From Metallyticus violacea (Eukaryota; Arthropoda; Insecta; Mantodea; Metallyticidae), in the NCBI GenBank assembly GCA_030762175.1, contig CM060833.1, positions 70,012,001-70,076,000 on the forward strand: a stretch of DNA of 64,000 nucleotides. The letters run 5' to 3'. Below are positions 36,413-47,506 of the stretch, piece after piece. The translations under genes were made by a program, and so were the position numbers. The notes below the pieces were generated by a model. That model made no database searches, had not been told where the DNA came from, and worked only from the letters and a program-made list of their open reading frames with translations. Every line of letters starts with the position of its first letter. The stretch's first letter is position 1.

Positions 36413-37008
36413 ATAAACCAACTGGCTTCTGTGTAGTATGCAAGGAAACATATTAAAATCTGTTATGTTGAGCATTATCGAGAATATTATCTTCAAATAA
36501 GGAACTTCTAAAACGTGTTACATTCTTTATTTTGACTATTAGTCTTTTCCAGTTAATAAAGACAAAATTAGAGAAAGTTTATAACTTATCCGTTCAAAAT
36601 TAAAGTTTCATAATAATTAACTTCTTAAGGTTCCCGGTAACCATAACGTCTATAGGTATCAGTATCTCTATGTCATATGACCAATAGACATAACTTTGGC
36701 ACTGATCCGAAAATTCAAGTAATATTAAATAAACATACATTCCTTAATTATCGGGACTTGAAACGGCTCCAACTACAGACTTATCAATGATCAGCTGAGC
36801 ACCAATTCAATATCTCTTCAAAACATCTACAACAGCCACTAACGCCGAGATCTGTGTAAAAAGATTAAGTAAAACCGCGAGATTAGTTTCAGCATCTGCT
36901 GTTTAGTTTAAAATTGTCTGTTTACTAATCAGGTTAATTATATTGAAAAAATCACGATATATTATGGTACGCCAATTTGCAAATTCATTCATACAAAGGA
37001 AATTTTGT
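36413..37008. other. No gene recognised
   Basis: AT-rich interval between a SINE and the duplicated block; no supported feature. Confidence 0.5.
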
Positions 37009-37392
37009 ATGTTTCTATTCAAAATGACATAGGCAGCAGCGAGTCCGTCCTTTGGCAGTGGGAATTCAGTAATGCATACGTGACAAATGACAGTTTACGA
37101 CATTTAAGTCGTTTCTTTTATAGTGTTTAACGCCCGTTTTTACTACTGTGACATCGCAGGCGGTGGCACTGATGATAAATGACATGAAATTAAAACTGGG
37201 AAAGCGTTTCAAGGTACCTCCCTGGTGTTTATCATTGATGCAGAGGGAAGAAAACCGCTAAAAGAAACCTCTGTCTGGAAGGACGGTCCTGTCAGGATTC
37301 GAGTAATATACACAGTATATGAAATTGTCGAAATTTATCTTCGATAACCAAAGAAGATATGTTCATATTTTACTCTGTGTCGTATATTTAAT
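37009..37392. repeat. Copy 1 of a ~390 bp repeat carrying a truncated SINE B
   Basis: Highly similar to 55083-55484. Both contain GACATAGGCAGCAGC, CCGTCCTTTGG and AATGCATACGTGA before the SINE tail, and CACAGTATATGAAA and AATTTATCTT with CCAAAGAAGAT after it. The enclosed minus-strand SINE B (about 37126-37303) is cut at the same point inside its B box in both copies. The block therefore spread as a unit after the SINE inserted. It could be a non-autonomous transposon or a segmental duplication; I see no inverted terminal repeats. Confidence 0.85.
37126..37303 (-). repeat. SINE family B, 5'-truncated, nested in the 390 bp repeat
   Basis: The minus strand runs from GAATCCTGACAGGACCGTCC through CAGGGAGGTACC to ACGGGCGTTAAACACTA. 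The tRNA-like head before the B box is missing. Unlike the copy at 12675 it keeps the middle module. Confidence 0.85.
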
Positions 37393-38385
37393 AGTAATAA
37401 ATAGTTTATTACACTGTAGCAACGTCAATAAAAAGGAGCAGTTTTAGGATTACGCATTAAACACTATATTATAAAATGTATTACTCTTATATATAGAATT
37501 TCCCATTGCTGCATTACATATCGATCTCTTATGAGAGTTCAGGAGAACACATCTTGCTCTAGAGGTTTTTTGATGAATGCTATTATAAAATGAATTATCG
37601 TTTTATTATATTTATATTTATTTATCTAAATATTCTCTCTATTTCTAGTGAGATAATTGCGATGTGATGTAACACTTCATGTACTATTTTAAATTTATCA
37701 TTATATACATCCTTGAGACAAGACAATACGTACATTGATGGTAAAGTATGCCAGATCAACAAACGTTTGTTTGCAGTGTTCTCAGAAGAGCTCCTGATAT
37801 AATTTTAAGTGTTCTCTTCAGTAAAACAAGCAGTTTACTAGTTGAGTGATGGTTGTCCCCTAAGAGTGTACCACAGGTTAAATGACTGTAAATTTGCCCA
37901 TAGTAGACCATAATTAATGAGTCTTTACTCATAGTTTTGCTAAGAATACTTTCGGTAATATTCTTTACAATATAATCAATGTGAGTACTCCAACCTAAGC
38001 CAGTATGTCAATAAACTTAGTACGACAACAATGCTTATAATTGAAAGCTTTGTTCCCATTAATATAAGTTTGTTATCTATTCATATTTTCTTTTTGGTTT
38101 CATTTTTAAGATTTCCAGTTTTCTAATACAATAATTTTTCAAGAACACAGCACAATTTGTTAACTACAGAAAACTGAACTGGACATTAGCTTATAAATTG
38201 AGTGTTACTTGTAAAAATAATATATTACAGAGATCCTCACTTCTGTGTATAAATCAGCAATGTTGTGTGATATGTCGTTATAACAAGAACTAAAAAGGAA
38301 TATGTAATCTAGCATTCATTAATGATAACCCCAGCAGATTTGTGAATAAAAATTATATTTGTATTATCAGGTATGACACAGTTTG
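37393..38385. other. AT-rich stretch, nothing recognised
   Basis: No frame, tRNA-like box or shared repeat is supported. Confidence 0.5.
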
Positions 38386-38387
38386 CC

Positions 38388-38450
38388 TCTGTAGCTCGGA
38401 TGAGTTATCTACTTGTCAACGGGAGGGCCTGGGTTCGATATCCCTTTGAA
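38388..38450 (+). repeat. tRNA-like fragment, probable old SINE head
   Basis: GCCTCTGTAGCTCGGATGAG provides an A-box-like TGTAGCTCGG, and 38425-38440 has GGGTTCGATATCCC as a B-box stem-loop. The acceptor arms do not pair, so it is not a working tRNA gene. It appears unrelated to families A and B. Confidence 0.5.
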
Positions 38451-40131
38451 TATATTGCCTGTATATATCATACATTCCATTAATCTCTAGTAAGATCTTG
38501 GTAGTTGTGGGACATTAAAAGCATATAAAATCAAGCATTGCTGGCATTGTAAAGAAAGCTATTGCAGCTAGCTATTCTTAAATATATGAACAGTATAAAA
38601 TAAAATATTTGAAACCAATAAAATAATTTCAAAATGTGTATGTTTAAATTTCATTTTATGGTAAACGTAATTAAAAGAAAGATCTGAGGTAACGCCCATA
38701 TTGGGATATGGTGATTCCATAATTAAAATGGTTGATCTTGGAGGCTTTGTTGTTAAACTAGCAACATTTATGTAACAAAACAACAACATCTCGCAATCAG
38801 CCACATATCTAGTAAAATTCAGCTTTTTAAAAAGTTCAATAAGAAAGTTTCATACATTATAACTACCAACTAAATACACATAGCATGATTTCATGCGAAA
38901 ACAAAAGAGGACAATAACCTGATCTTAGCAACCAGGTTCCACGCTAATGGACTACGATGCGATGCCTTCTTCCGCCTTCCTAAGTTTTGGTGACTGTTTA
39001 TCTAATGTCCCAATTTATTTATAATGACGTACAACTTCAATAAAAGATGTCAAACTTCCATCCGATGTCGTGCAAAGTAATTGGAACGTGCAGAAGGCAC
39101 TCTTGTAAACAGCAAAGTGTCGCATTAACCACGCCGGAAGCATTTCTTCAGACACGCACAGAAATAGAAAGGAGAGCGAAGAGATTTCTTGTCTGAAAGC
39201 GAATAAATATAAACACTCGTAAACTTTAAGACTCCTATTTAACACACGCTTATTAAATGCGTAAAATATTTATTATACCTATTGTTAATAATAATAACAA
39301 TAATAATAATAATAATGATAATAATAGATTATACTTTGTTCATTTCCTTAATAAGTTCATTCATCATTTATAGAAAATATGCTACAGGTTTACAATACAA
39401 TAATGGAAATGGTGCTGGAGAAAGTAAGAAGTAAAGTCTTTAAAAGCTTGCTATTTTGTATGCCTGTCATAAATAAAGTGCTTACAAGCAATTATGAATA
39501 ACAGGAATGCTACTTTTAAGATTTTTGATAGAATATTGGACTAAGAAGATGGCATTGAAAAAATTGTGACTAATTGGCCGAAAGACAAAATTAAAACACA
39601 TATAGATAAAGTGATATGAACATATTTGCAAAATGAATAAAGATGGAATTTTTAAAAGTAATATATAACTACAAGCTTAGCTGAAAAATGGATACTTCTA
39701 AACCATTTTCACTGTTCTATACAAACATTTCTTTACTTAAAAATATGTGAACTATACTCATCATTTCGTTTTTATAAAAATTAAAAAGGTTTTCATTTCC
39801 TTCTGTATTTTAAGATTTACGCTTGAAAAAATGTATAACTTCTTTCAGACGCAGAGTACATAATATACAATAACATATAATAAAATAAATCAAATTAGTT
39901 AACTAATCTTTGCTTTAACTAAGTTGTTTCATTTAGTAAAATGTTGATATAGATGATTCATAATATCAAGTTTTATTGTTTTTATATATTATATTTTTTG
40001 AAGTGACATATAGGCAACTTCAGATTTTTAATTAACTATTTTCATGAAACAACTCATCTCATAACATGCAGAAAATTAAGTTGCTGTAGTTTTAAATTTG
40101 ACGACAATACTATGTAAGTAATAATCATGAT
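38451..40131. other. AT-rich stretch with an AAT microsatellite
   Basis: An imperfect AAT/ATA array lies at 39285-39326. The frames of 76-78 codons at 38568-38804 and 39015-39245 (minus) have no recognised domain. Confidence 0.6.
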
Positions 40132-40144
40132 GCTTTCATTTAAA

Positions 40145-40433
40145 TCGCCACGGGTGGCCGAGGTCGTTAGGTCGCGGACTCGTGAGCGGGAGTTCTGGGT
40201 TCGAATACCGCCAGGACCATCCTTCCTGGCTGAGGTTTTTTCCAGGTTTTCCTCAGTCCTCATAAATGGAAAATGCCGGGGAGGTACCCTAAATTTAGGC
40301 CTGGAACGATTCCTTCCTTAAAAATAAATCCTTTCCCAATATATCATTTCACATCATGTATCTCAGTGTCCATCGCCTGTGGTGCCTCAGTAGCAAAAAC
40401 GGGCGTTAAACACCATTCATTCATTCATTCATG
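40145..40433 (+). repeat. SINE family B, full length, perfect 13 bp target-site duplication
   Basis: GCTTTCATTTAAA at 40132-40144 recurs at 40434-40446. The head has the A box TGGCCGAGGTCG (40155-40166), of Leu/Ser tRNA type, and the B box GGTTCGAATAC (40198-40208). The body contains GGGGAGGTACCC and the conserved GTAGCAAAAACGGGCGTTAA module. The 3' end is an (ATTC)4-like tail rather than poly(A). This is the reference copy for the family in the window. Confidence 0.92.
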
Positions 40434-40446
40434 GCTTTCATTTAAA

Positions 40447-41334
40447 ATGCCAGTGTCCATTGCCACAAATTCCTGTTGTCATTGATGAAATGTTTTAAGA
40501 AACAATCCCAAATATAAACAGAAAGTCAGATTGCGCTTCGTAGTATGCATCTAAAGGAACCGGAGCTTTGCGGTAGCTAATAAACCAAGGTGCTAATGGG
40601 AATGTCTCCTCTCATGAATTTTGTATTAAGAAGGTACGACCGCAAATTTATTGGCCATCTCCCGTGTCTGGAAGGCACCCTCGTAATCTCCTTAAGGCTT
40701 GCTTCACCCCTTGCCTGGTGCAAAGTGGTCATGTAGACATATGGCCACCAGATTAGCACCAGCTGTAACACTTGCCTCCCTGCCCTTTCCTAAGTTTCTC
40801 GCTCCTGTCATAATAAATCCCCTTGCAGCTGCTTGGGTATTTCTAAAGACCGCGGCACAAGGAACGCTTTAAATTGCCAAACTTACTTTAACCACAAGTT
40901 TTTAGTTAAGAAACGTGGTTGATAAAGTGTCCTAGTTATATTAAGGGAGAATAGAGATTACAGTAACAAAAGCAAACTTTTAAATTATGTAGACACAACA
41001 GAAAACGCTGATTGATAGTTTAATGTTTTAGAATCGTGAATAGAAAAGAAAACATACGATTTCCCTCTGTCGGAATTACATGGGTTTAACTTGTGTATGG
41101 CTGCCAATCGTTTCTATATTTTTTATTCTTTAAGTTTGCATATTTGAAAGTCGATAATCGTATACTATGAAAGTTCTTCTCAAGTATTTCAGATGCTGTT
41201 CAGTAACTCAAAATTCTGAAATGGACAAAACATTAAAATGAAATAAGTAATATAAAAATAAGTGCCAAATACAAATAACATTTTCACTTGAGAAATTTTA
41301 AAACACTATACAAGATAACAATGACGGCTCACGG
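40447..41334. other. No gene recognised
   Basis: GC-richer at 40555-40860 with no supported frame (a 64-codon minus frame at 40577-40771 has no domain). The rest is AT-rich. Confidence 0.5.
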
Positions 41335-41950
41335 CTCAGTCAAACCGAGCCAGAATCTTTGGCGAAACTCCCAAAACTAACATTAACAAGTCTTCGGAAG
41401 TATTGCACCATGTTTTAGACAGAGATCTTGGCAATGCTAGCCTGTGCTCAAAAAGGTATAGAGAAGAGCTACCACAGTAAACGTATTCTGATCCTCTCGG
41501 AGAGTCAAGCTGCTCTTCGAGCACTTGTTTCTCACCAGTTTTATTCAAAATTGGTATGGGAGTGTTTTCAAACACTGATGGTCTGTCAAACCACACTATT
41601 TTAAGTTAAGGTGGGTGCCAAGCCCTATAGGTGTCGCAGGGAATGAAATAGCAGATAACCTGGCAAGTAGGGAGCATCAAACTCTTATATTGGACTTGAA
41701 CCATCCTGCAGGATTAGCAAATCCGCAGCAAGAACCGCAACCAGTTATGAGCCAGAGAGCAACTCAAGACACGATGATGCAACTATTCCGGATAAACTCT
41801 TGGAAAAAGTATTGTCAACGGACTTAATCCCACACTCACTAAAACACTCCTGAAGGAATAATGGTGGGATTAATTACTAGACACTGCGGCGGGAATTAAT
41901 ACTACTCTGCTACACCTTGGGGATCCATTTGCGGCAGGGAATAATTATCT
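41335..41950 (+). pseudogene. Non-LTR retrotransposon RNase H and C-terminal remnant
   Basis: RNase H degrades the RNA strand of the RNA-DNA hybrid during retrotransposition. Pieces in successive frames are RARIFGETPKTN (41352), TEILAMLAC (about 41422), ILSESQAALRAL (about 41486), KLVWECFQTL, and GVAGNEIADNLASREH within the open frame at 41615-41827. The order Glu, Asp-equivalent (SESQAAL where the family has DSQAAL), and the final Asp of EIAD.LA is that of the R1/Loa/jockey-like LINE RNase H. Further on, VGLITRHCG (about 41868) recalls the LLTGHC motif that precedes the terminal Cys-rich motif. There are frameshifts and stops, and one catalytic Asp is replaced by Glu. No reverse transcriptase lies upstream, so this is a 5'-truncated insertion. 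Confidence 0.7.
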
Positions 41951-42358
41951 AGTTGGATTGATTAAGAGGAGGAGAGGTTGATAAAATGATAGGTGTTTAT
42001 ATCGGAAATGCATTATTGTCTGATTTACAAATTTTAAGCACATCCGGGAACTTTTGGGTAGGTTGGTTTTAGGTGAGTACTGTGGATGCGGAACTCTTCC
42101 CTATGCTTCTCACTCCTCTTTTCCGCGCGCTGGTTCTTAGGTGAATTTATCGGCAATCTCAGATCTTCTTGTGATATTACTTGTGATAATTCTGTCATGC
42201 ACTTGGAGTGGACCATTTGAACAGAATGTGCCAGTTCACAATCCTGTATAATCCACACATTATTGCTTGCTGAAATACGTCATTAAGTAGCTTCCACTTC
42301 AGTACATTTATTATTTATATTTCATTTATTCTTGATAGATTTTTGCTAATGCATTATG
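41951..42358. other. No gene recognised
   Basis: Moderate GC. It may include 3' untranslated sequence of the LINE remnant. The 74-codon minus frame at 42034-42258 has no recognised domain. Confidence 0.4.
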
Positions 42359-42435
42359 CTATTATAGTAGATGAATAAACATCATAATGCTAAAGCATCA
42401 TCCTATTATAGCGGATGAATAAACATCCATAATTT
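42359..42435 (+). repeat. 44 bp tandem duplication, two copies
   Basis: CTATTATAG followed by GATGAATAAACATC starts at 42359 and again at 42403, so the period is 44 bp. The second copy is partial and slightly diverged. Confidence 0.8.
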
Positions 42436-42840
42436 GAGTAAAACAATAAATGGAAACTGAAAGAAATGCATATATCCATTTTCGAGTAATGAACTTGTAT
42501 TTAGAAAAAAATTATTTCATATTCCTGTAAAGAGTAAAAATGGCCGCGATTTCTTTATTTTATCCTAAATGTTTTAGCGAGTTTAGTAATTATAATATCA
42601 TATAACAGTAAATATATTGCAATTACCTATACTTCCCTTTCTTGCATTGGCACTTGCCTTAGAATCCTATAAGCTTTCTAAATATGTACCTTTATTAAAT
42701 TCAACAGTTTCAAATATACAACTATTCTTTAATATAAAATCTTATAATACTTGTGATATCATAACAGTTCAGAACTTCCTAATGGGAATTAAAGCACACA
42801 GAAAACCACTATTGACAAGCTCAGCCTCTGTCAGTTTATC

Positions 42841-43154
42841 AATATTGCTGAAATAAATATTTTAAAGCTGAAATAAATTGTGTGGGATATTTTGCATCGA
42901 ATCAAAAATACCAAATGCTGAATTTAGGTTCACTAACGAGAGATCTCTCTCCCATGTAATATATTGACCTCACTTGTGTCCTCTCTTCCTGTAGTATAAT
43001 ATTGCTGAAATAAACATTTGTAAAGCTAAAATAAATTGTGTAGGGTATTTTGTATCGAATCAAAAACAGCAATTGCTGAATTTAGGTTCACTAACGTGAC
43101 ACCTCTCTCCCTTGTAATATATGATCTCGCCTGTGTCATCTCTTCCTGTAGTAT
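42841..43154 (+). repeat. 157 bp tandem duplication, two copies
   Basis: AATATTGCTGAAATAAA begins at 42841 and 42998. Both units run through TATCGAATCAAAAA or a variant, GCTGAATTTAGGTTCACTAAC and CTCTTCCTGTAGTAT. They differ by scattered substitutions and small indels, so the duplication is not recent. No coding content is visible. Confidence 0.9.
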
Positions 43155-43323
43155 TTCTCCTTCTCGCTCGGTACAGGCAGACAGGCAGACGATTTCAGTA
43201 ACATGCTAGACCACCAAAATTGAGGGGAAATCAGGTTAAGAAACTACTGAACCGAATAGGTAGGGAGATTGAAAAATAGGGAAGAAAAATTATTTTGTGA
43301 AAATGTGGCCGAATTGTAATGTA

Positions 43324-44561
43324 TGAGGATAAGTCCATAAGTTTATGGTCTCGCCGATAAGGATTATCACCTTCACAAAAGCCTTACCTAGTGTCATATC
43401 TTATCTGTTAAGTAAATAATTGCAGCTATTAACTTCGCTCCGCTGTGTTCAGTTGTTCTGATACAGTTGCATAAAGAAGGCTATGTGTAGAAGATTTGAG
43501 ACATGTTCAGAATGGAGTTTAGAGCTGTTATTAAGTTCTTCACAAAAGAAGAACTTATTCCAAGTTAAATTAAACAGGATTGGACGGTGTATATGGGGGA
43601 GCATCCCCGTCATATTCTACCGTAAAAGAATGGGCCAAACTTTTTCGAATGGGTCGAGAAAGTATTGAAGACGAAGAGCGTGCAGGTCGGCGCTTAGAGA
43701 TGCTCACACCTGAAAACATTGCTCTTGTGGAAGTAGAAATTGTGGAAAACCGGCGGTTCAAAATTACAGAAATAGCAACAAGTTTGGGCCTTTCTATAAT
43801 AAGAGTTCTTTGAATTATTCACGAACATTTATACAGAAATGTTAATGCAAGATGGGTGCCTAGATTTGTTTCCTCAGTTCAAAAGCAGTAACGAATCATC
43901 TATTGTCAGGCATTTTTGGATCTCTGGCGTCTAACGAGAGAGAAGTTCTGCAAACCATTGTTAAAGGAAATGAAACTATAATTTCTACTATGATCCCTTG
44001 CTCAAAAGAGAATCAATGAAGTGGCGTAAACCTGGCGAAGCACCGCCTCTAAAGGCCAAGGCACTCAGTCAACCAAGAAGATCATGGCCACAATTTTTTG
44101 GAACTGTGAAGGAATTCTCTTCATTGACTTCAAGGAGAAGAACACCACAGTAAATTGGGAGTACTGTGTTGGCCTACTGCACAGACTACATGCTTCCATC
44201 AAAGGGAAAAGGCGAGAAAAATTGATTGGTGGTGTGCGCCTTCTTCACGAAGCTGTGAAGAAATGTGGCTTCAAGGAGATCGATAATCCACTCTACAGTC
44301 CAGATCTAGCTCCCAGCGACTATTTCCTCTTCTTAGAACTCAAGAAGGAGCTTCGTGGGAGGAAATTTAAGTGTGACGAAGAAGTGATGCATGCTGTTTA
44401 TGCCAATTTTGCAAACAAGACTTCTGACTATTTTGGGGGCCATTGAAATGTTAATTCAAAGATGTGAGAAGTGCATTGCCATAAAGGGTAAGTGAAATAT
44501 AGTTTTTGTCTTTGTCATACCTAGAAAATGGTTAGACTGGAAACTTATGGACCTACCCTCG
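43324..44561 (+). mobile_element. Mariner element with both terminal inverted repeats
   Basis: Left terminus 43324-43351 and right terminus about 44533-44561 are inverted copies sharing GTCCATAAGTTT, with diverged ends (TGAGGATAA on the left against CGAGGGTAG on the right). Each is flanked outside by TA (43322-43323, 44562-44563), the target duplicated by this superfamily. The length of about 1.24 kb is normal for mariner. The single transposase inside is broken (next entry), so it would be non-autonomous. Confidence 0.88.
43512..44495 (+). pseudogene. Mariner transposase, inactivated, two catalytic Asp lost
   Basis: This is a DD34D cut-and-paste transposase. The ATG at 43512 opens MEFRAVIKFF; after a frameshift the HTH domain continues at 43580-43813 with STVKEWAKLFRMGRESIEDE. 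Other family blocks are NARWVPRFVSS, ATIFWNCEGILFIDFKEKN, and LYSPDLAPSDYFLF with the third Asp codon at 44318-44320. At 43969-43971 the codon is AAT in GNET where the family has GDET, so the first catalytic Asp is Asn. At about 44247, LLHE joins directly to AVKKCGF, so the 12 or so residues containing HDNAP.HTA with the second Asp are deleted in frame. There are several frameshifts and stops, and the last residues are out of frame. Confidence 0.92.
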
Positions 44562-45272
44562 TATGTAAGGCTAAAATACAAATTGATTAGTATCTGTTTG
44601 CTATAGGCAATTATATGGATATTTGCGGATTATTGTTTCATTTCAGTGGTAGTAATTCACGAATGTACATTTTTTCTTAATACTTTGTGTAATTTAAAGA
44701 ACCTTACCATCCTAATTATCCATTTTATCAAAAGGAAAACACTTTAGCATCTCAGTAAATATTTATTTGATTCTTGCAAGATGAGTGACTTGTTTCGAAA
44801 ATTTCTCTTTTAATTTACACCAGATATAAAAATTACAGATATTGTGGTCGAAGGACCTAGAGGGCCATAATTTTTAATATCTGTCCCCTGTTTAACTCTT
44901 GCTGAAACCATGATTATATGGGCTCAAAGTTTTTTGCAAATGATGATTTTTTTACGGCAATGCCAAAAAATGTGTAGAGAACGAAATTAGAATTGCACAT
45001 TGTATTTTTGTAAAGGTACACAGTAAATTGTATAACAAGAGGAATGGAACTGGGTAGGTATTTGATCTACTAAAATAGTTAAAAATCAGGTTTTCTGTTT
45101 TATTAACGAGACTGCATAGAATGCGTACGTATTTTTAAATTAAAAGTGTATGGCAGGGATTAAAGCGTGAAAATGAAATAAAAGAAATATATGTTAAAGT
45201 AAAGGGCATTATTAATTGTGTTTTTGCATTCAGGAATTGTGATATTAATTGCAGATATGTAAACGAAAGTTG

Positions 45273-45324
45273 CAAGGCAATGTTAGGTCATTGGGTGCCA
45301 AGGCAATGTTAGGTCATTGGGTGC
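45273..45324 (+). repeat. Perfect 26 bp tandem duplication
   Basis: The unit starting CAAGGCAATGTTAGGTCATT occurs at 45273-45298 and identically at 45299-45324. Identity suggests a recent slippage event or an assembly artefact. Confidence 0.95.
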
Positions 45325-45370
45325 AATATCTATGCAAGTATAACAGCGGGCTATGCACACTAGGCACACT

Positions 45371-45403
45371 GTGTGTGTGTGTGCGTGTTTTTTTTTTTTT
45401 TTT
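45371..45403. repeat. (GT)n plus poly(T)
   Basis: A short interrupted GT array runs directly into a T run of about 16. Confidence 0.9.
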
Positions 45404-47506
45404 CCCAATTTCTGTCCCTGAGGGGTGTGAGCTAAGTCGCCTGTTTTGCTTCATTCGAGTCTGGTGATCGCTGCAAAATGATAAGGTTCTTACATATTTG
45501 TATTCGGCTACTATCATGTATTAAAATTGTTGGTTCAAATTTTTATGTAAATTTATGAATTTGAGACTGACTCCATATTTCATAGTTCTTGATAATATCA
45601 AACTTTACAGTAACTCGGGTAAATTATAGTAGCACAAACATGTTCTGTAATGGTCGAAATCATAAATTTTATATAACAGTTTTACAAATTAATAGCATTT
45701 GTGTATTTTAAATTAATTTAACTTAATATTCAAGATTCTGCCAATTGTACGTACTTTTAGCTACCTGAGTAAAATTTCCTTTCAATAAAACATATCTTTG
45801 CTCTAGGCCACTACTTACATTTGTTGGAAAAATTAGTCAAATGTGTTGATATTATGGTAAAACTTGTTGAAAGCGTCTGGTAAAGGGCACTAATTATGGT
45901 CTCTTGTGAAATTTACCTTTTACGTAATGGCTGAGGGAGTGCATTTTCTATTTATTGCTAAATTAGTTCTTTATCTCTTTAAAATTATCATTTTAGTTTG
46001 ATTTTGGATCATTTTTACTTTTTAAAACGTTATATGTTATGATTATTTATTGTGATTGTCATTATATGGCTACATGTTGTTAAGTGTATTCTAAAACATT
46101 ATCATTGTTAATTCTTCTCTCGCAATCTTGACCTAGTTCAGATATCGCCCTAGAACAATTTTGAGCCTTAAATGTTAAGTTTCGTTTCCCATACCTTGAA
46201 CCTTTTCAGGAATGCTATAAACGTAGCTTATGGAATATTCACTGATGCACTCTAAGGTAAACATTTTCTGAGAAAGTAATGCTTTTCTCTGGAGTTTTAT
46301 GCAGAAGGTTAATAAATATAGTTAAAAAAAGAAATTACAATTTAAAGTAGTCTATAATTATCAAAGTAATGAAGTTTAGAGCAATAAATTAACTTCCAAT
46401 CCAAGATGTTATGAACAATAATTAAGTTATTATACAAAAGGGATCTTAGATGATAACTTATTTTACTATTCATTGATTGTTTCACAGAGAACTAGTATCT
46501 AAATGATATCACAGGTACTCTAAAAATGTTTGCAAACATGAAAACAAAGTAATATGTGAATTTTTTTTAGCAAATTTCTAGATGCTATAACAGCATAACC
46601 TTGAAGTAGCCCCAGTGCATGGTGATCCGAAAGAATAGAAAATGTGGCAGAATTTTCATTCATAATATTTCCTATAAATGAAAGAAAATAACGTCATAAG
46701 TGACAATTTCAATGCATTTAGAGATTATTAAGCATAAAGTGTATTATATTATCCATTACATATAACTGTAATCATATTACTTATCAGATATTTTTAGATT
46801 TAGTTGTAAATCTAAAGTTGAATAATATTTTATTTCCATTATGTATTAGTTATATTATTAAATGCATGAGTATGCCTTAAAACTAATTCAACTTCGCTGT
46901 TTTCGCCTTCGTAGTCCTCGTCGTAAGTAGCGCTAATATTAAGTTTTGGGAAGAAGAATGCAGAGACATTTCTAAATGGCTATTCTTTAAGAAGATAAAC
47001 TATATCAGACGGAAGAGATTTTTTAGGTTTTCTTCGAGGTTTTCTGATGAATGAATCAGACATCAACTTCAGTCTTTAAAAGTAACTACCCTTTAAAAAT
47101 TTTTGAAAGAAAATTACATAAATGGCAGAAAGACAAGGGGCCCCATGTATAAAACTTTTGTGTACAGCGGGCAGCATGTAATATCTAAGATATTTCTCTA
47201 TAAAACTTTGTGTAGCAGTGAAGGCGCGCTTATTAAATAAATGAATCAATATGCTGCACCAAAGAGCATGTCAGTTTTTATCAACACCAATGATAGTAGC
47301 AACAAAAGAGGGAGTAAAAATCGCCTTGCAGTGTTACCACTGTAATACATAACTAGTTAATGTGTTTGTTTACTTCTACTTTGCCCAACATTTTGCCGAA
47401 GAGCGCCATAAAATTATGCGAGATTTTCTACATTGCATTGTGAGCACGCGAAAGTATGAGGCAATGGACATAACCTTAATAGCATTATGAGGGGCTTTCT
47501 AAGATA

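Larger units (their letters stand above)
44564..47505. other. AT-rich stretch with a perfect 26 bp tandem duplication
   Basis: Contains an exact tandem duplication at 45273-45324 and a GT-then-T tract at 45371-45403. Otherwise there is no frame or repeat that I can support. Confidence 0.6.
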
